This document shows, piece after piece, positions 40,945 to 49,229 of a stretch of DNA of 64,000 nucleotides (the stretch's first letter is position 1; every line of letters starts with the position of its first letter). Origin of the DNA: an uncultured Opitutaceae bacterium (GTDB lineage Bacteria > Verrucomicrobiota > Verrucomicrobiia > Opitutales > Opitutaceae); NCBI GenBank assembly GCA_937902925.1, contig CALFNN010000070.1, forward strand, positions 186,001 through 250,000, read 5' to 3'. The translations under genes were made by a program, and so were the position numbers. The notes under the pieces were generated by a model. The model made no database searches and was not told the DNA's origin. It saw only the letters and a program-made list of their open reading frames with translations.

Positions 40945-41388
40945 CTATTCGAACAGCCGGTCCAGCAGCCGCCGGTCGCGCTTGGTCGGCCGGCCGCGGC
41001 CTTTTTCCCGCGCCAGCACTTGCTGCACGCTGCGCTCGCGCAGTTTTTCGTATTCGGCGGGCGGCGTGAGGTCCGTGCAGAACTGCGCGACGAGTTTCGC
41101 CCCGACGCGCGATCGCGGCACCGCCAGAACCCGCAGCGTTCGCGTGATCAATCCCAGCCGCACCGCGACCGACTCGCCCGCATGCACGTCGCGCCCGGGC
41201 TTGGCCGGCTGGTCGTTGACGGCCACGCTGCCGGCCCGGCACGCGTCGGTCGCCAGCGCGCGCGACTTGAAGACACGCACCGCCCAGAGCCACTTGTCGA
41301 GGCGCGCAGCGGGGTCGGTGATGGGGGTCACGCAGGGAGGGCGGGATTTCCCCGCACTGTGGCGCGCGCCCCGCAGCACGCAAATCAT
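40945..41388 (-). CDS. hslR: S4-domain RNA-binding protein, Hsp15/HslR-like
   Basis: The S4 domain is RLDKWLWAVRVFKSRALATDACRAGSVAVNDQPAKPGRDVHAGESVAV, close to E. coli Hsp15. A C-terminal basic tail follows (ARE KGRGRPTKRDRRLLDRL). Hsp15 recycles stalled 50S subunits that carry nascent chains. The ATG at 41388 gives 147 residues, but a GTG at 41331 (VTPITDPAARLDKW) would match the usual family length better; the first 19 residues are doubtful. Confidence 0.88.
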   Translation of the reverse strand: MICVLRGARHSAGKSRPPCVTPITDPAARLDKWLWAVRVFKSRALATDACRAGSVAVNDQPAKPGRDVHAGESVAVRLGLITRTLRVLAVPRSRVGAKLVAQFCTDLTPPAEYEKLRERSVQQVLAREKGRGRPTKRDRRLLDRLFE

Positions 41389-41407
41389 CCCGCGAACTCG
41401 CCGACGC

Positions 41408-41959
41408 TCAGTGCGTCGCCGCGCTGGCCACCGTCTTCTTCAACCCATGCAGATCCTCGCTCATCCAGTCGTCGAGCATTGCCTTTTCATGGCGGAGCGG
41501 ATCGTCCTGAAACGCCATGGTCAGCCGCATCATGAAGGTCGGATCGCGCAGCACCCGCTTGCCCTCCGCGAGCACCTTGCCCTCGGCATCGGTTACCTTG
41601 AACGTCAGGTCGATGCGCGGCGGATAGATGTCCTTCACGATCCGCACGTCGTCGAACTGCGGACCGCGCCATGGCTCGAATTCGCCGGCCAGGTCGACAT
41701 TGGTGATCGTGATCGTGAGTTTCTGCCCCGGCGCGAGGTAGCGCGTCGCCCGCTTGACCAGGTATTCCTTGATCATGTCGAGGTTCCCGTCGCGCCCGGA
41801 ATCCGAACCCATGTAGCTGTCGCGGGCGTCGGTGAAATTCTGGCGCTCAAAAAACACCACTTCCGTTTTGGGCAGTCCCTTCACGGGATCGAAGGCGTGC
41901 GCCACCCCGGCGCCGGCCACTGCAAGCGCCGAGAGCAGGAGAATGCGGATGGTTTTCAT
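41408..41959 (-). CDS. Secreted DUF3016-like protein
   Basis: From the ATG at 41959 (MKTIRILLLSALAVAGAGVAHA) the protein is 183 residues with a clear signal peptide. The mature part has VVFFERQNFTDARDSYMGSD, a LAPGQKLTITITNVDLAGEFEPW strand block and RIVKDIYPPRIDLTFKVTDAEGKVLAEGKRVLRD. This fits the DUF3016 family of periplasmic proteins of unknown function. It is in a run of minus-strand genes but has its own gap upstream. Confidence 0.8.
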   Translation of the reverse strand: MKTIRILLLSALAVAGAGVAHAFDPVKGLPKTEVVFFERQNFTDARDSYMGSDSGRDGNLDMIKEYLVKRATRYLAPGQKLTITITNVDLAGEFEPWRGPQFDDVRIVKDIYPPRIDLTFKVTDAEGKVLAEGKRVLRDPTFMMRLTMAFQDDPLRHEKAMLDDWMSEDLHGLKKTVASAATH

Positions 41960-42093
41960 GACAAGGGGTGGGACGGACAATGACGCCGAATTGTTCCAAG
42001 GCGAGCGTCGCGGCGCCCGCAAAAAAACCGGCGGCGCCAATGCGCCACCGGCCATAGTCTTCCGTCAGGCCGCGTCTGCGACCCGCCGGTGGA

Positions 42094-42831
42094 TCAATTA
42101 TTTTTCACCGTCATCTGGTTGTCGACGCTCTTCACCCCCCGCGTGGTTTTCGCGAGCTGCGTGATGAGATCCCGTTCCGCCGGCGAACCGGCTTCGCCGG
42201 TGACGACCACGGCGCCATCCTTCGTGTCGACGTCGGTCTTCAACGCGCTCGTCGACTGATGCGTCAGCAGCGCATATTTCACCTGGGCCGTGATCGACGC
42301 ATCGTCGACCACCTCGCCGAAACTGCGCTTCGCCACCACCGGGACGGTCAGGTTGTTCTGCACAGCCTTCACGCCTTCGATGTCTTTCACATAGGACTCG
42401 GTGAGTTCCTTCTGGGCGAGACTCGTGGCGTCGCCCGTCAGCGTCACAACCCCGTCCTTGACGTCGACGTTCGTCGCCCTCGCGCTGACATTCCCCTTCA
42501 TCAGGAGCGTCGTGCGAATCTTGAAGGCGATCCAGTCGTCGGAATGCTCCGGCGCCGCCGCCTGGACGGAGATCTGGTTGTCGACGCGCACCACCCCGGG
42601 AAGGCCCGCCGCGGTGTTCTCGGCGAGCGTCTTCTGGTCCGGGTCGGACACGGTGCCAGACAGCGTGACCACGCCGTCGCGCGCGTGCACCTTCACGTGA
42701 TTTTGGAGCACGGTCACATAGTTGTAGGAGCTTCGAGCCGCGTCCTCGATTCGGCGGTCGGTGGCCGAATCCGCCAGCAGCACGGGCGCCGGCGCAAGGA
42801 GAAGCCAGATCAGGAGTTTGGATGTTTTCAT
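42094..42831 (-). CDS. Periplasmic protein with three BON domains
   Basis: The ATG at 42831 follows a good ribosome site (AAAGGAC); an ATG at 42852 lies before that site. A signal peptide (MKTSKLLIWLLLAPAPVLLA) precedes three BON repeats (about residues 25-85, 95-160 and 170-240). Each has the pattern VKDGVVTLTGDATSLAQK...V..IEGVKAVQNNL. BON domains bind membranes or phospholipids; OsmY is the best-known relative. A stress-related envelope role is inferred. Confidence 0.9.
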   Translation of the reverse strand: MKTSKLLIWLLLAPAPVLLADSATDRRIEDAARSSYNYVTVLQNHVKVHARDGVVTLSGTVSDPDQKTLAENTAAGLPGVVRVDNQISVQAAAPEHSDDWIAFKIRTTLLMKGNVSARATNVDVKDGVVTLTGDATSLAQKELTESYVKDIEGVKAVQNNLTVPVVAKRSFGEVVDDASITAQVKYALLTHQSTSALKTDVDTKDGAVVVTGEAGSPAERDLITQLAKTTRGVKSVDNQMTVKNN

Positions 42832-43031
42832 GGTAGTCCTTTCATTTTGCACTGCTCCGCTAGACCCAACCCCGCCACGTCAGTGCGGCCCATTCCGGGA
42901 AAATAGCCGGGAACCAAATCGCTGCCACCCCGCCGGCGTCGCGATTCGCGCAAGATGCAAGATCCGGTGACAGGCGCACCCGGCTGGGCGTCACCGCGGA
43001 CCGTCCGCCCCGACCACCGTGCAGCCACCGA

Positions 43032-45077
43032 CTACCGGCTTTGCAAGCTGAGCTTGTTCAAACCGGCCGTCCGGCAGGCATCCATCACGAAGGTGAGCTT
43101 ATTCAGCGGCGTCTTCTCGCTGGCCTTGATGAGCACCGGCGCATCCGTGTCGACGCCGTGCGCCTGCCCAAGCAGTCCCGGGAGCGCGTCATCGGCTGCC
43201 TGGCGGCCGTTGACGAAGATCACACCGTCCTTGTCGATTTCGATCGTGACGGCAGCTTCGACGGTCGTGCCACCATCGCCGACGTTGCGCGCTTGGGCGG
43301 TCAGCTCCTGCAGTTTCTGCTCCTGCGCCTGCAATTCGCGCTCCTTGCCGAAATACGACTGCGCTTCCCGCTCGAAGGCGATCGAGTCCGCCTTGGCCCG
43401 CTCGAACGCCTGGCGCGCCCGCTCGAGATTCCGTCGCGCCATGTCGGCTTCGGCCGCAAGCTGACGGCAGACCGTGTCCACCACGCGCTGGAGTTCGTTT
43501 TCGCTGGCCGCGAGTTCACCCTTCGCATTCACGACCAGCGGGTGTTTCTCGAGATAGCGTTCGCTCAGGCCCAAAAGGGTCGTTCGCGCCGCAGCCACCC
43601 GCTGCACGAGTTGTGCGACCGCGGGTTGATTCCCGACGAACGGGAGATCCTTCAGGTCGGCGCCTCGCGCGCGGTAGTCGTTCAATTGATCGAGTTTCAC
43701 TTCCGCAATCCCGTCGGCCGTCTCCGCGGCGTGCACCTCGGAAGCCAGGGCTTTCAAGGTGTCGGCCGCGATATCCCTGCGTGTGTCGGTGGATATGAAG
43801 CCCTGCTTTTCCTTCATCGCCTGCAGTTCGCGCGCGAGTTGCGCGACCTTCTCCTTTTGCGCCTCGACCGCAGGCTTCAATTCGGCAAATGCGCGCTCGG
43901 TCCGATCCATCTTCGCCTTTCGCTCACTTTCCGTGATCGTCAGCGCGTGATTCTCCGCCGCGGGGGCCGCGGTCGCGGATGGCTCCGGCCTCGAGTCCGT
44001 GGCGACCGGATCGACCGAATTCGCCTCGGCGCGCGTTTCGCGCGTCATGCTGCCCGCCGCCAGCACCGCCACCAGCGCCACCCCGCCGAGCACCCGCGCG
44101 AACGTCGTGGTCTGATAGTCGGCGATCAGGCGCACGCGTTCTGCGAGTTGCTGCCGGCCCTCGAGAATGGCCACGACCGAACCGGGCCGCCGCCGGCCGC
44201 GGACCACACCCAGCACCTTCAGCAGCGTCGCGCCGTAGGAGCCGGCCCCGCCGGCCGCTTCGCGCCGCAGCACGAATTCGTCGCAAGCCGGTTCGCAATC
44301 CATCCGCGCCAGCCGCGCCGCGAGCCAGACCAGCGGGTTGAACCAATGCACCATCAGCGCCGCCTGCATCAGCCACTGGGCCGGCAGATCGCCCCGGCGC
44401 CAATGCGCGAGCTCGTGTCTCACGACCAGGCGAAGCTCGTCATCGGTGAGCTGCGGCGCAAAGCCCGGCGGAAAAAGCAGCCGCGGTTCCAGCAGGCCAA
44501 AGAGCGCGGGAGCATCGACCGCCCCGGTCTCCACGGCGACCACGCGCCGGTCGATGTGCCATGCCGCCGCTTCGCGCGCGAGCGTCGCGGCCACCCGGCC
44601 ATCGGCCAGCGCACTCGCCCGCGTCAACTGACGCCGAAACTTCCACGATGCGGCCGCCCGCCCCGCCAGCAGCACCACCGCGCCTGCGAGCCAGACCACG
44701 CCCATCGCCTCACGCCCGGTCCATCCCGCCGCCGGCTTTGCGGCGGATGCCGCCAGGTCCAACTCGGCGTCCGCGACGACGCTTCCCCGGCGCGCAACCC
44801 CGGCCTGCCCGCTCGTCCCGGTCGGTGGTGGCGGCGCATCCGCCGGCTGTTTCAGCGCCCGCGACCCAGCCAGATTGTAGGGACTCCAGCTCGTCGGCAC
44901 GCTGAAGGGAATCACCAGCCGCAACGCGACAACGATCCATACCCCGAACCAGACCTGCGCCGGGATCCGGCCCCGCACCGCCAGGCGCAGCGCCGCGAGC
45001 ACCGCGATCACCCAGCTCGCCCGCCACGACACGGCCGCCACCACGGAGAACGCCTCGGTCAGGGGTGTGAGATTCAT
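43032..45077 (-). CDS. BlaR1-like M56 metalloprotease fused to Wzz-like coiled coil and ExbD/TolR-like domain
   Basis: The ATG at 45077 overlaps the stop of the blaI gene by 4 bp (ATGA), so the 681-residue product is translationally coupled to the repressor. N-terminal membrane helices and the M56 core (HELAH at 221-225, FNPLVW, ACDEFVL at ~264) match BlaR1/MecR1. After a further helix (~328-343) a long coiled coil (~385-600) contains LSERYLEKHPLVVNAKGEL, reminiscent of the GNVR part of Wzz-type proteins. The last ~75 residues (TIEIDKDGVIFVNGRQ, PVLIKASEKTPLNKLTFVMDACRTAGL) resemble the periplasmic domain of ExbD/TolR. BlaR1's usual beta-lactam sensor domain is absent, so the signal must be different. 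Confidence 0.88.
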   Translation of the reverse strand: MNLTPLTEAFSVVAAVSWRASWVIAVLAALRLAVRGRIPAQVWFGVWIVVALRLVIPFSVPTSWSPYNLAGSRALKQPADAPPPPTGTSGQAGVARRGSVVADAELDLAASAAKPAAGWTGREAMGVVWLAGAVVLLAGRAAASWKFRRQLTRASALADGRVAATLAREAAAWHIDRRVVAVETGAVDAPALFGLLEPRLLFPPGFAPQLTDDELRLVVRHELAHWRRGDLPAQWLMQAALMVHWFNPLVWLAARLARMDCEPACDEFVLRREAAGGAGSYGATLLKVLGVVRGRRRPGSVVAILEGRQQLAERVRLIADYQTTTFARVLGGVALVAVLAAGSMTRETRAEANSVDPVATDSRPEPSATAAPAAENHALTITESERKAKMDRTERAFAELKPAVEAQKEKVAQLARELQAMKEKQGFISTDTRRDIAADTLKALASEVHAAETADGIAEVKLDQLNDYRARGADLKDLPFVGNQPAVAQLVQRVAAARTTLLGLSERYLEKHPLVVNAKGELAASENELQRVVDTVCRQLAAEADMARRNLERARQAFERAKADSIAFEREAQSYFGKERELQAQEQKLQELTAQARNVGDGGTTVEAAVTIEIDKDGVIFVNGRQAADDALPGLLGQAHGVDTDAPVLIKASEKTPLNKLTFVMDACRTAGLNKLSLQSR

Positions 45078-45448
45078 TTTTTCGCCTTCTTTTTCTTCAG
45101 CAGTTTCTCCAACTCGCGAATCTCGCCGTCCGTCAGGTCGGCCTGCTCGCAAAAATGCAGGAGCATCGGCCCCGCCGCGCCGCGAAAGATCCGCTCGAGA
45201 AAACCGCGGCCCTCGGCCGCCACGCAGTCCTCGCGCCGCAGCCGCGCCGCATAGCTGTTCACGTTCCCGGTTTTCGCGACGCGCACCACGCCCTTCGCTG
45301 CCAGCCGCGCGAGGAACGTGTTCACCGTCTTCGGGTGCCAGCCATGCCCCGCCGGTAGCGCGGCAAAGACTTCGGCCGCGGTGAGCGGCGATCGCGCCCA
45401 CAGCACGTTCATGACTTCCCATTCAGAGCTGGAGATTCGCGGGGGCAT
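45074..45448 (-). CDS. blaI: BlaI/MecI-family transcriptional repressor
   Basis: The 124-residue protein is a winged helix (ISSSEWEVMNVLWARSPLTAAEVFAAL, WHPKTVNTFLARLAAKGVV) with a C-terminal dimerisation helix and Lys-rich end, as in BlaI and MecI. These repressors are cleaved or released when the partner M56 protease is activated. The two palindromes just upstream of the ATG (45453-45488) are the likely binding sites, so the pair is autoregulated. The C-terminal stop is inside the protease gene start. Confidence 0.94.
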   Translation of the reverse strand: MPPRISSSEWEVMNVLWARSPLTAAEVFAALPAGHGWHPKTVNTFLARLAAKGVVRVAKTGNVNSYAARLRREDCVAAEGRGFLERIFRGAAGPMLLHFCEQADLTDGEIRELEKLLKKKKAKK

Positions 45449-45452
45449 GGTT

Positions 45453-45490
45453 TCCTACGGCTGTAGGAACCACAGACTACAACTGTAGGA
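45453..45490. promoter_or_regulatory. Twin BlaI-type operators
   Basis: Two perfect dyads precede the blaI start: TCCTACGGCTGTAGGA (45453-45468) and CTACAACTGTAG (45477-45488). Their centres are 22 bp apart, about two turns of the helix. The TAC...GTA half-sites correspond to the TACA/TGTA operators known for BlaI and MecI. They begin only 5 bp before the blaI ATG and also lie between blaI and the end of the ydeP-like gene. Confidence 0.75.
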
Positions 45491-45517
45491 TTCGTCAAGC
45501 CCGGATTTCCCGCGTGG

Positions 45518-47836
45518 TCAGCCGGCGGGTGCCGCGGCGATCGCCACCACCACGAACTTGCTCGTCGGCGTGTTGCTTTTGGCCGCCACGCTGTCGACCG
45601 GCACGAGGGCGTTGGCCTCGGGGAAATACGCCGCCACGCAACCGCGCGGGATCCGATACGGGGCGATCATGAATCCGCGCGCCACGCGCTCGGCCCCGCC
45701 GTGGCGGTTCGTCAGGTCGACCCGCTGTCCCGGCACCAACTTCGCCGCACGGATATCCTCCTCGTTCATGAACACGACCCGCCGGCCACCGAACACGCCG
45801 CGGTAGCGGTCGTCGAGGCCGTAGATCGTCGTGTTGAACTGATCGTGCGACCGGATCGTCATCATCACGAACTCCCCGGTTCCCCGCGGTGTCCGCGGAA
45901 CCGGCGCGACGATGAAGTTCGCCCGCTGCGTCGGCGTGCGCCACTCGCGCCGGTCGCGCGGCGGATTCGGCAGATAAAATATTCCGCCGCGAATCCGCCG
46001 GTTGAAATCCTCGAATCCCGGCACCACCCGCGCGATCCGGTCCCGGATCAAATCGTAGTTCGCCGCCAGCTCGCTCCAGTTCACGTGCGACCGCTCGTCC
46101 ATCACCGCCTGCGCGAGCCGGCCCACGATCGCCGGCTCGCTCAGTAGTTGCGCCGAGGCCGGCTCCATCCGGCCGCGCGAGGGGTTGATGATGCCCATCG
46201 AATCCTCGACCGTGACGAACTGGCCGCCGCCCGCCGACCCATCGCGCTCGCTGCGGCCCAGGCACGGCAAAATCAGTGCCGTCCGCCCGGTGATCAGATG
46301 CGAGCGATTCAGCTTCGTCGAAACATGCGCCGTCAACGCACACCGGCGCAGCGCATCCGCCGTGAATTCCGTGTCGGGCGTGGCCGAGAGAAAATTGCCG
46401 CCCAGCGCGAAGAACACCCGCACCCGGCCGTCATGCATCGCGCGGATGGTGCCAACCGTGTCGAGTCCCGGTGCACGCGGCGACCTCATCCCGAACTCCG
46501 CGTCGAGCCGGTCGATCCACGGCGGCGGGCGCTCCCACACGCCCATCGTCCGGTCGCCCTGCACATTCGAGTGGCCGCGGACGGGACAAGCCCCGGCGCC
46601 AGGGCGGCCGAGATTGCCACGCAGGAGCAGGAAGTTGACGATGGTCTGGATGGTCGCGACCGAATTTGGCTGCTGCGTCAACCCCATCGCCCAGCAGCAG
46701 ATCGTCGCACGCGATTCGATCGCGATCCTGGCCGCCGCCGCGATTTGCTCCCGCGGCACCCCGCTCGCCGTCACGATCTCGTCCCAGCCGGTCGCCCGCA
46801 GGTCGGCCACCAGCGCCTCGTAACCCTGCGTGTGTTCCCCGATGAAGGCATGATCGAAGACCGTCCCCGGCGCGGCGTCCTCGGCCGCGAGCATTTCCTT
46901 CATGAGGCCCTTGAACAACGCGAGGTCGCCGTTGATGCGCGGCTGGAGCCAGAGATCGGCCAGCCGCGCGCCCTCGCCGAGCAGCGTGGGCAGCGCCTTC
47001 AGCGGATTGAGAAAATGCTGCGGATTCTTGAATCGCTCGATGCCGACCTCGGGCAGCGGATTGACCGAGACGATCTTTGCGCCCCGCGCCTTCGCCGCCT
47101 CCAGGGTGGTGAGCATGCGCGGATGATTCGTGCCGGGGTTCTGTCCGATCACGAAAATCGCGTCCGCCTTTTCGAAATCGTCCAGCTTCACCGTGCCCTT
47201 GCCGATCCCGATGCTCTCGCTCAGCGCGGCGCCGCTCGACTCGTGGCACATGTTGGAGCAGTCGGGCAGGTTGTTCGTGCCGAACTGCCGCGCGAAAAGC
47301 TGGTAGAGAAACGCCGCCTCGTTGCTCGTCCGCCCCGAGGTGTAGAACGCCGCCGCATCCGGCGCCGGCAGCGCGCGCAACTCCGCCGCCAGCAGCGCAA
47401 ACGCCTCGGCCCATGAAATCGGCGCGTAGCGCGTCGCGCCCGGACGCAACACCATGGGCTCGGTCAGCCGGCCCTGCGCGTTGAGCCAGTGGTCGCTCTC
47501 CGCGGCCAGCTCCGCCACGCTGTGCTCCGCGAAAAACCCCCGCCCGATCCGGCGCGGCGTCGCCTCGTCCGCCACGGCCTTCGCGCCGTTCTCGCAAAAT
47601 TCAAAGACGTGCCGCTCGCCATCCGGCGAGGGCCACGCACAGCTCTGGCAGTCGAACCCGTCCTTCTGGTTCACCGCCAGCAACAGCTTCGCCCCGCGCG
47701 CGACGCCCATGCCGCCGACCAACGCGGTTGTCTTCGCCACCGCGCCCAGCCCCGCGGCCACGCGCGCCGGCTTTCCGAGACGCGCCGGCGCGGACTCGGG
47801 CGGCGTTTGGGCGGAGGGCGGGGCGGAATCGGCCAC
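45518..47836 (-). CDS. ydeP: Molybdopterin oxidoreductase, YdeP-type formate-dehydrogenase-like
   Basis: The 772-residue protein aligns well from memory with E. coli YdeP: GFDCQSCAWP, FYTSGRTSNEAAFLYQLFAR, NLPDCSNMCHE, GIGKGTVKLDDFEKAD, IGQNPGTNHPRML, CPVRGHSNVQGDRTMG, RSHDQFNTTIYGLDDRYRGVFG. It carries the bis-MGD cofactor. The N-terminal cluster site has only two cysteines (DCQSC), like YdeP, so a full 4Fe-4S cluster is not evident. It lacks a twin-arginine signal and is probably cytoplasmic. YdeP is linked to acid resistance in E. coli; the true substrate is unknown. Its start lies ~120 bp from the small plus-strand gene at 47960. Confidence 0.93.
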   Translation of the reverse strand: MADSAPPSAQTPPESAPARLGKPARVAAGLGAVAKTTALVGGMGVARGAKLLLAVNQKDGFDCQSCAWPSPDGERHVFEFCENGAKAVADEATPRRIGRGFFAEHSVAELAAESDHWLNAQGRLTEPMVLRPGATRYAPISWAEAFALLAAELRALPAPDAAAFYTSGRTSNEAAFLYQLFARQFGTNNLPDCSNMCHESSGAALSESIGIGKGTVKLDDFEKADAIFVIGQNPGTNHPRMLTTLEAAKARGAKIVSVNPLPEVGIERFKNPQHFLNPLKALPTLLGEGARLADLWLQPRINGDLALFKGLMKEMLAAEDAAPGTVFDHAFIGEHTQGYEALVADLRATGWDEIVTASGVPREQIAAAARIAIESRATICCWAMGLTQQPNSVATIQTIVNFLLLRGNLGRPGAGACPVRGHSNVQGDRTMGVWERPPPWIDRLDAEFGMRSPRAPGLDTVGTIRAMHDGRVRVFFALGGNFLSATPDTEFTADALRRCALTAHVSTKLNRSHLITGRTALILPCLGRSERDGSAGGGQFVTVEDSMGIINPSRGRMEPASAQLLSEPAIVGRLAQAVMDERSHVNWSELAANYDLIRDRIARVVPGFEDFNRRIRGGIFYLPNPPRDRREWRTPTQRANFIVAPVPRTPRGTGEFVMMTIRSHDQFNTTIYGLDDRYRGVFGGRRVVFMNEEDIRAAKLVPGQRVDLTNRHGGAERVARGFMIAPYRIPRGCVAAYFPEANALVPVDSVAAKSNTPTSKFVVVAIAAAPAG

Positions 47837-47959
47837 GTCGCGAAGGTGTGCATCGTCCCGCGCAATTCAACTCCGGTTGTCGCCCCGCCCGCGCAGCCCG
47901 AAGTCGGAGGAGGCTTTTCTTTTCCCGATCCGCGGGTATGGTGCGCCGTCCCATTCCCC

Positions 47960-48235
47960 ATGTTCGCGAATCTCCTCCAGCTCATCACGGGCCGGCCGCC
48001 GGTCGATTACGAGCGGAGCTTCGTGCGCGAGGTGCGGGTGCGGCGGCCCTACCCGCGAAACCAGCGCACGGAAAAACTCATCCTCGCCGGCTGGCTCTTC
48101 ATCCTCGCGAAAAGTTTCCTCATGATCTGGCTGGTCGACCGATACCATGTCCCGATCAACGCGGACTGGGTCATCGTGCCCACCGTGGCGTTCGCGCTGG
48201 TCTGCACGGCGGCGTATTTTTTCCTGCGCGACTGA
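47960..48235 (+). CDS. Small membrane protein of unknown function
   Basis: The 91-residue product (MFANLLQLITGRPPVDYERSF) has a polar N-terminal half with RRPYPRNQRTEK and two predicted C-terminal helices (LILAGWLFILAKSFLMIWLV and VIVPTVAFALVCTAAYFFL). No family is recognised. It is upstream of, and on the same strand as, the DUF5069 and gluconokinase genes (gap 44 bp), so it may start that run. Confidence 0.65.
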   Translation: MFANLLQLITGRPPVDYERSFVREVRVRRPYPRNQRTEKLILAGWLFILAKSFLMIWLVDRYHVPINADWVIVPTVAFALVCTAAYFFLRD

Positions 48236-48279
48236 GAGTTTGAGATTCCCGCCGTCCGGCGTTGTGTTCTTGTTTCCCC

Positions 48280-48732
48280 ATGCCCTCCGTCCCCGGTCTT
48301 CGCTCCCCTTACCTCAAGGTCGGCCGTCTCGTCTATTTCGGCCGCATGCTCGACAAGATCCGCCTCCACGCCCGCGGCGCACTGCCGGTCGCCGACTACG
48401 TGGCGAACCTCGGCAAGGGCTTTGACGCCCGTTGCTGCGGTTTCCTCCGCCTCCACTACGAGGAACTCAAGACTCGCACGCTCGCCGGCGACCTGAACGA
48501 CGAGGCGCTCCTCGCGTGGTGCCACGAACGCGGCGGCGCCCGCAGCGACGAGGACTGCGAGATCTGGAACGGCTTCATGATGAAACGCGGCTGGCGCGAT
48601 GCCTCCGCCGAGATCCTCGCGCGGCGCATCCGCGAAAGCAGCCTCGAGTCGCAGCCGATCCAGACGATGTTCGACTATCTCGACTTCGACGAAGGCCGCG
48701 ACTCCGTCGCCATTCGCGCGTGGGAGAAATAG
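48280..48732 (+). CDS. DUF5069-type protein
   Basis: The 150-residue protein starts MPSVPGLRSPYLKVGRLVYFGRMLDKIRLHARGALP. This pattern (R.P...VGG/GRL..F.RMLDKIRL...G.LP.DY...LG.G.D.RC..FL) is typical of DUF5069, a small cytoplasmic family of unknown role. The DEDCEIWNGFMMKRGWRD part is also conserved. It precedes the gluconokinase gene by 10 bp. Confidence 0.82.
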   Translation: MPSVPGLRSPYLKVGRLVYFGRMLDKIRLHARGALPVADYVANLGKGFDARCCGFLRLHYEELKTRTLAGDLNDEALLAWCHERGGARSDEDCEIWNGFMMKRGWRDASAEILARRIRESSLESQPIQTMFDYLDFDEGRDSVAIRAWEK

Positions 48733-48742
48733 TCCGGCCGCC

Positions 48743-49228
48743 GTGGTCGTGCTCCTCATGGGCGTCGCCGGCAGCGGCAAGACCACGATCGGTCGCGCGC
48801 TGGCCGCGTCCCTCGGCTGGAGTTTTCGCGATGCGGACGATTTTCATCCGCCCGCCAATATCACCAAGATGGGCGCCGGCCGGCCGCTCGACGACGCCGA
48901 TCGCGCCCCGTGGCTCGCCGCCATCCGGGCGCAGATCGACGGCCTGCTCGCCCATCATCAAGACGGCGTTGTCACCTGTTCGGCGCTGAAGGAAAGCTAT
49001 CGCACGCTGCTCGGCGTGGATCCGGCACGCGTAAAACTAGTCCATCTCACCGGCGACCCCGCCCTGCTCGCCGCACGTCTCGCCAGCCGCCGCGACCACT
49101 TCATGGGACCCGGGATGCTCGCCTCGCAGCTCGCCGCGCTGGAACCGCCGCACGACGCGCTCACCGTCGACATCGCGGCGCCTCCCGCTATCATCGTCAG
49201 CCAGATTCGCCGCGCCCTCTCGTTGTGA
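48743..49228 (+). CDS. gntK: Gluconokinase
   Basis: The start is a GTG at 48743 (or 48749). The 161-residue kinase has the P-loop LMGVAGSGKTTIGRALA, the substrate segment FRDADDFHPPANITKMGAGRPLDDADRAPWL and CSALKESYRTLL, as in GntK. SRRDHFMGPGMLASQLAALEPP is the family's lid and C-terminal motif. It phosphorylates gluconate to 6-phosphogluconate for the pentose-phosphate or Entner-Doudoroff route. Its stop is one base before the ATG of the penicillin-acylase gene, so the two are coupled although functionally unrelated. Confidence 0.93.
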   Translation: MVVLLMGVAGSGKTTIGRALAASLGWSFRDADDFHPPANITKMGAGRPLDDADRAPWLAAIRAQIDGLLAHHQDGVVTCSALKESYRTLLGVDPARVKLVHLTGDPALLAARLASRRDHFMGPGMLASQLAALEPPHDALTVDIAAPPAIIVSQIRRALSL

Positions 49229-49229
49229 T

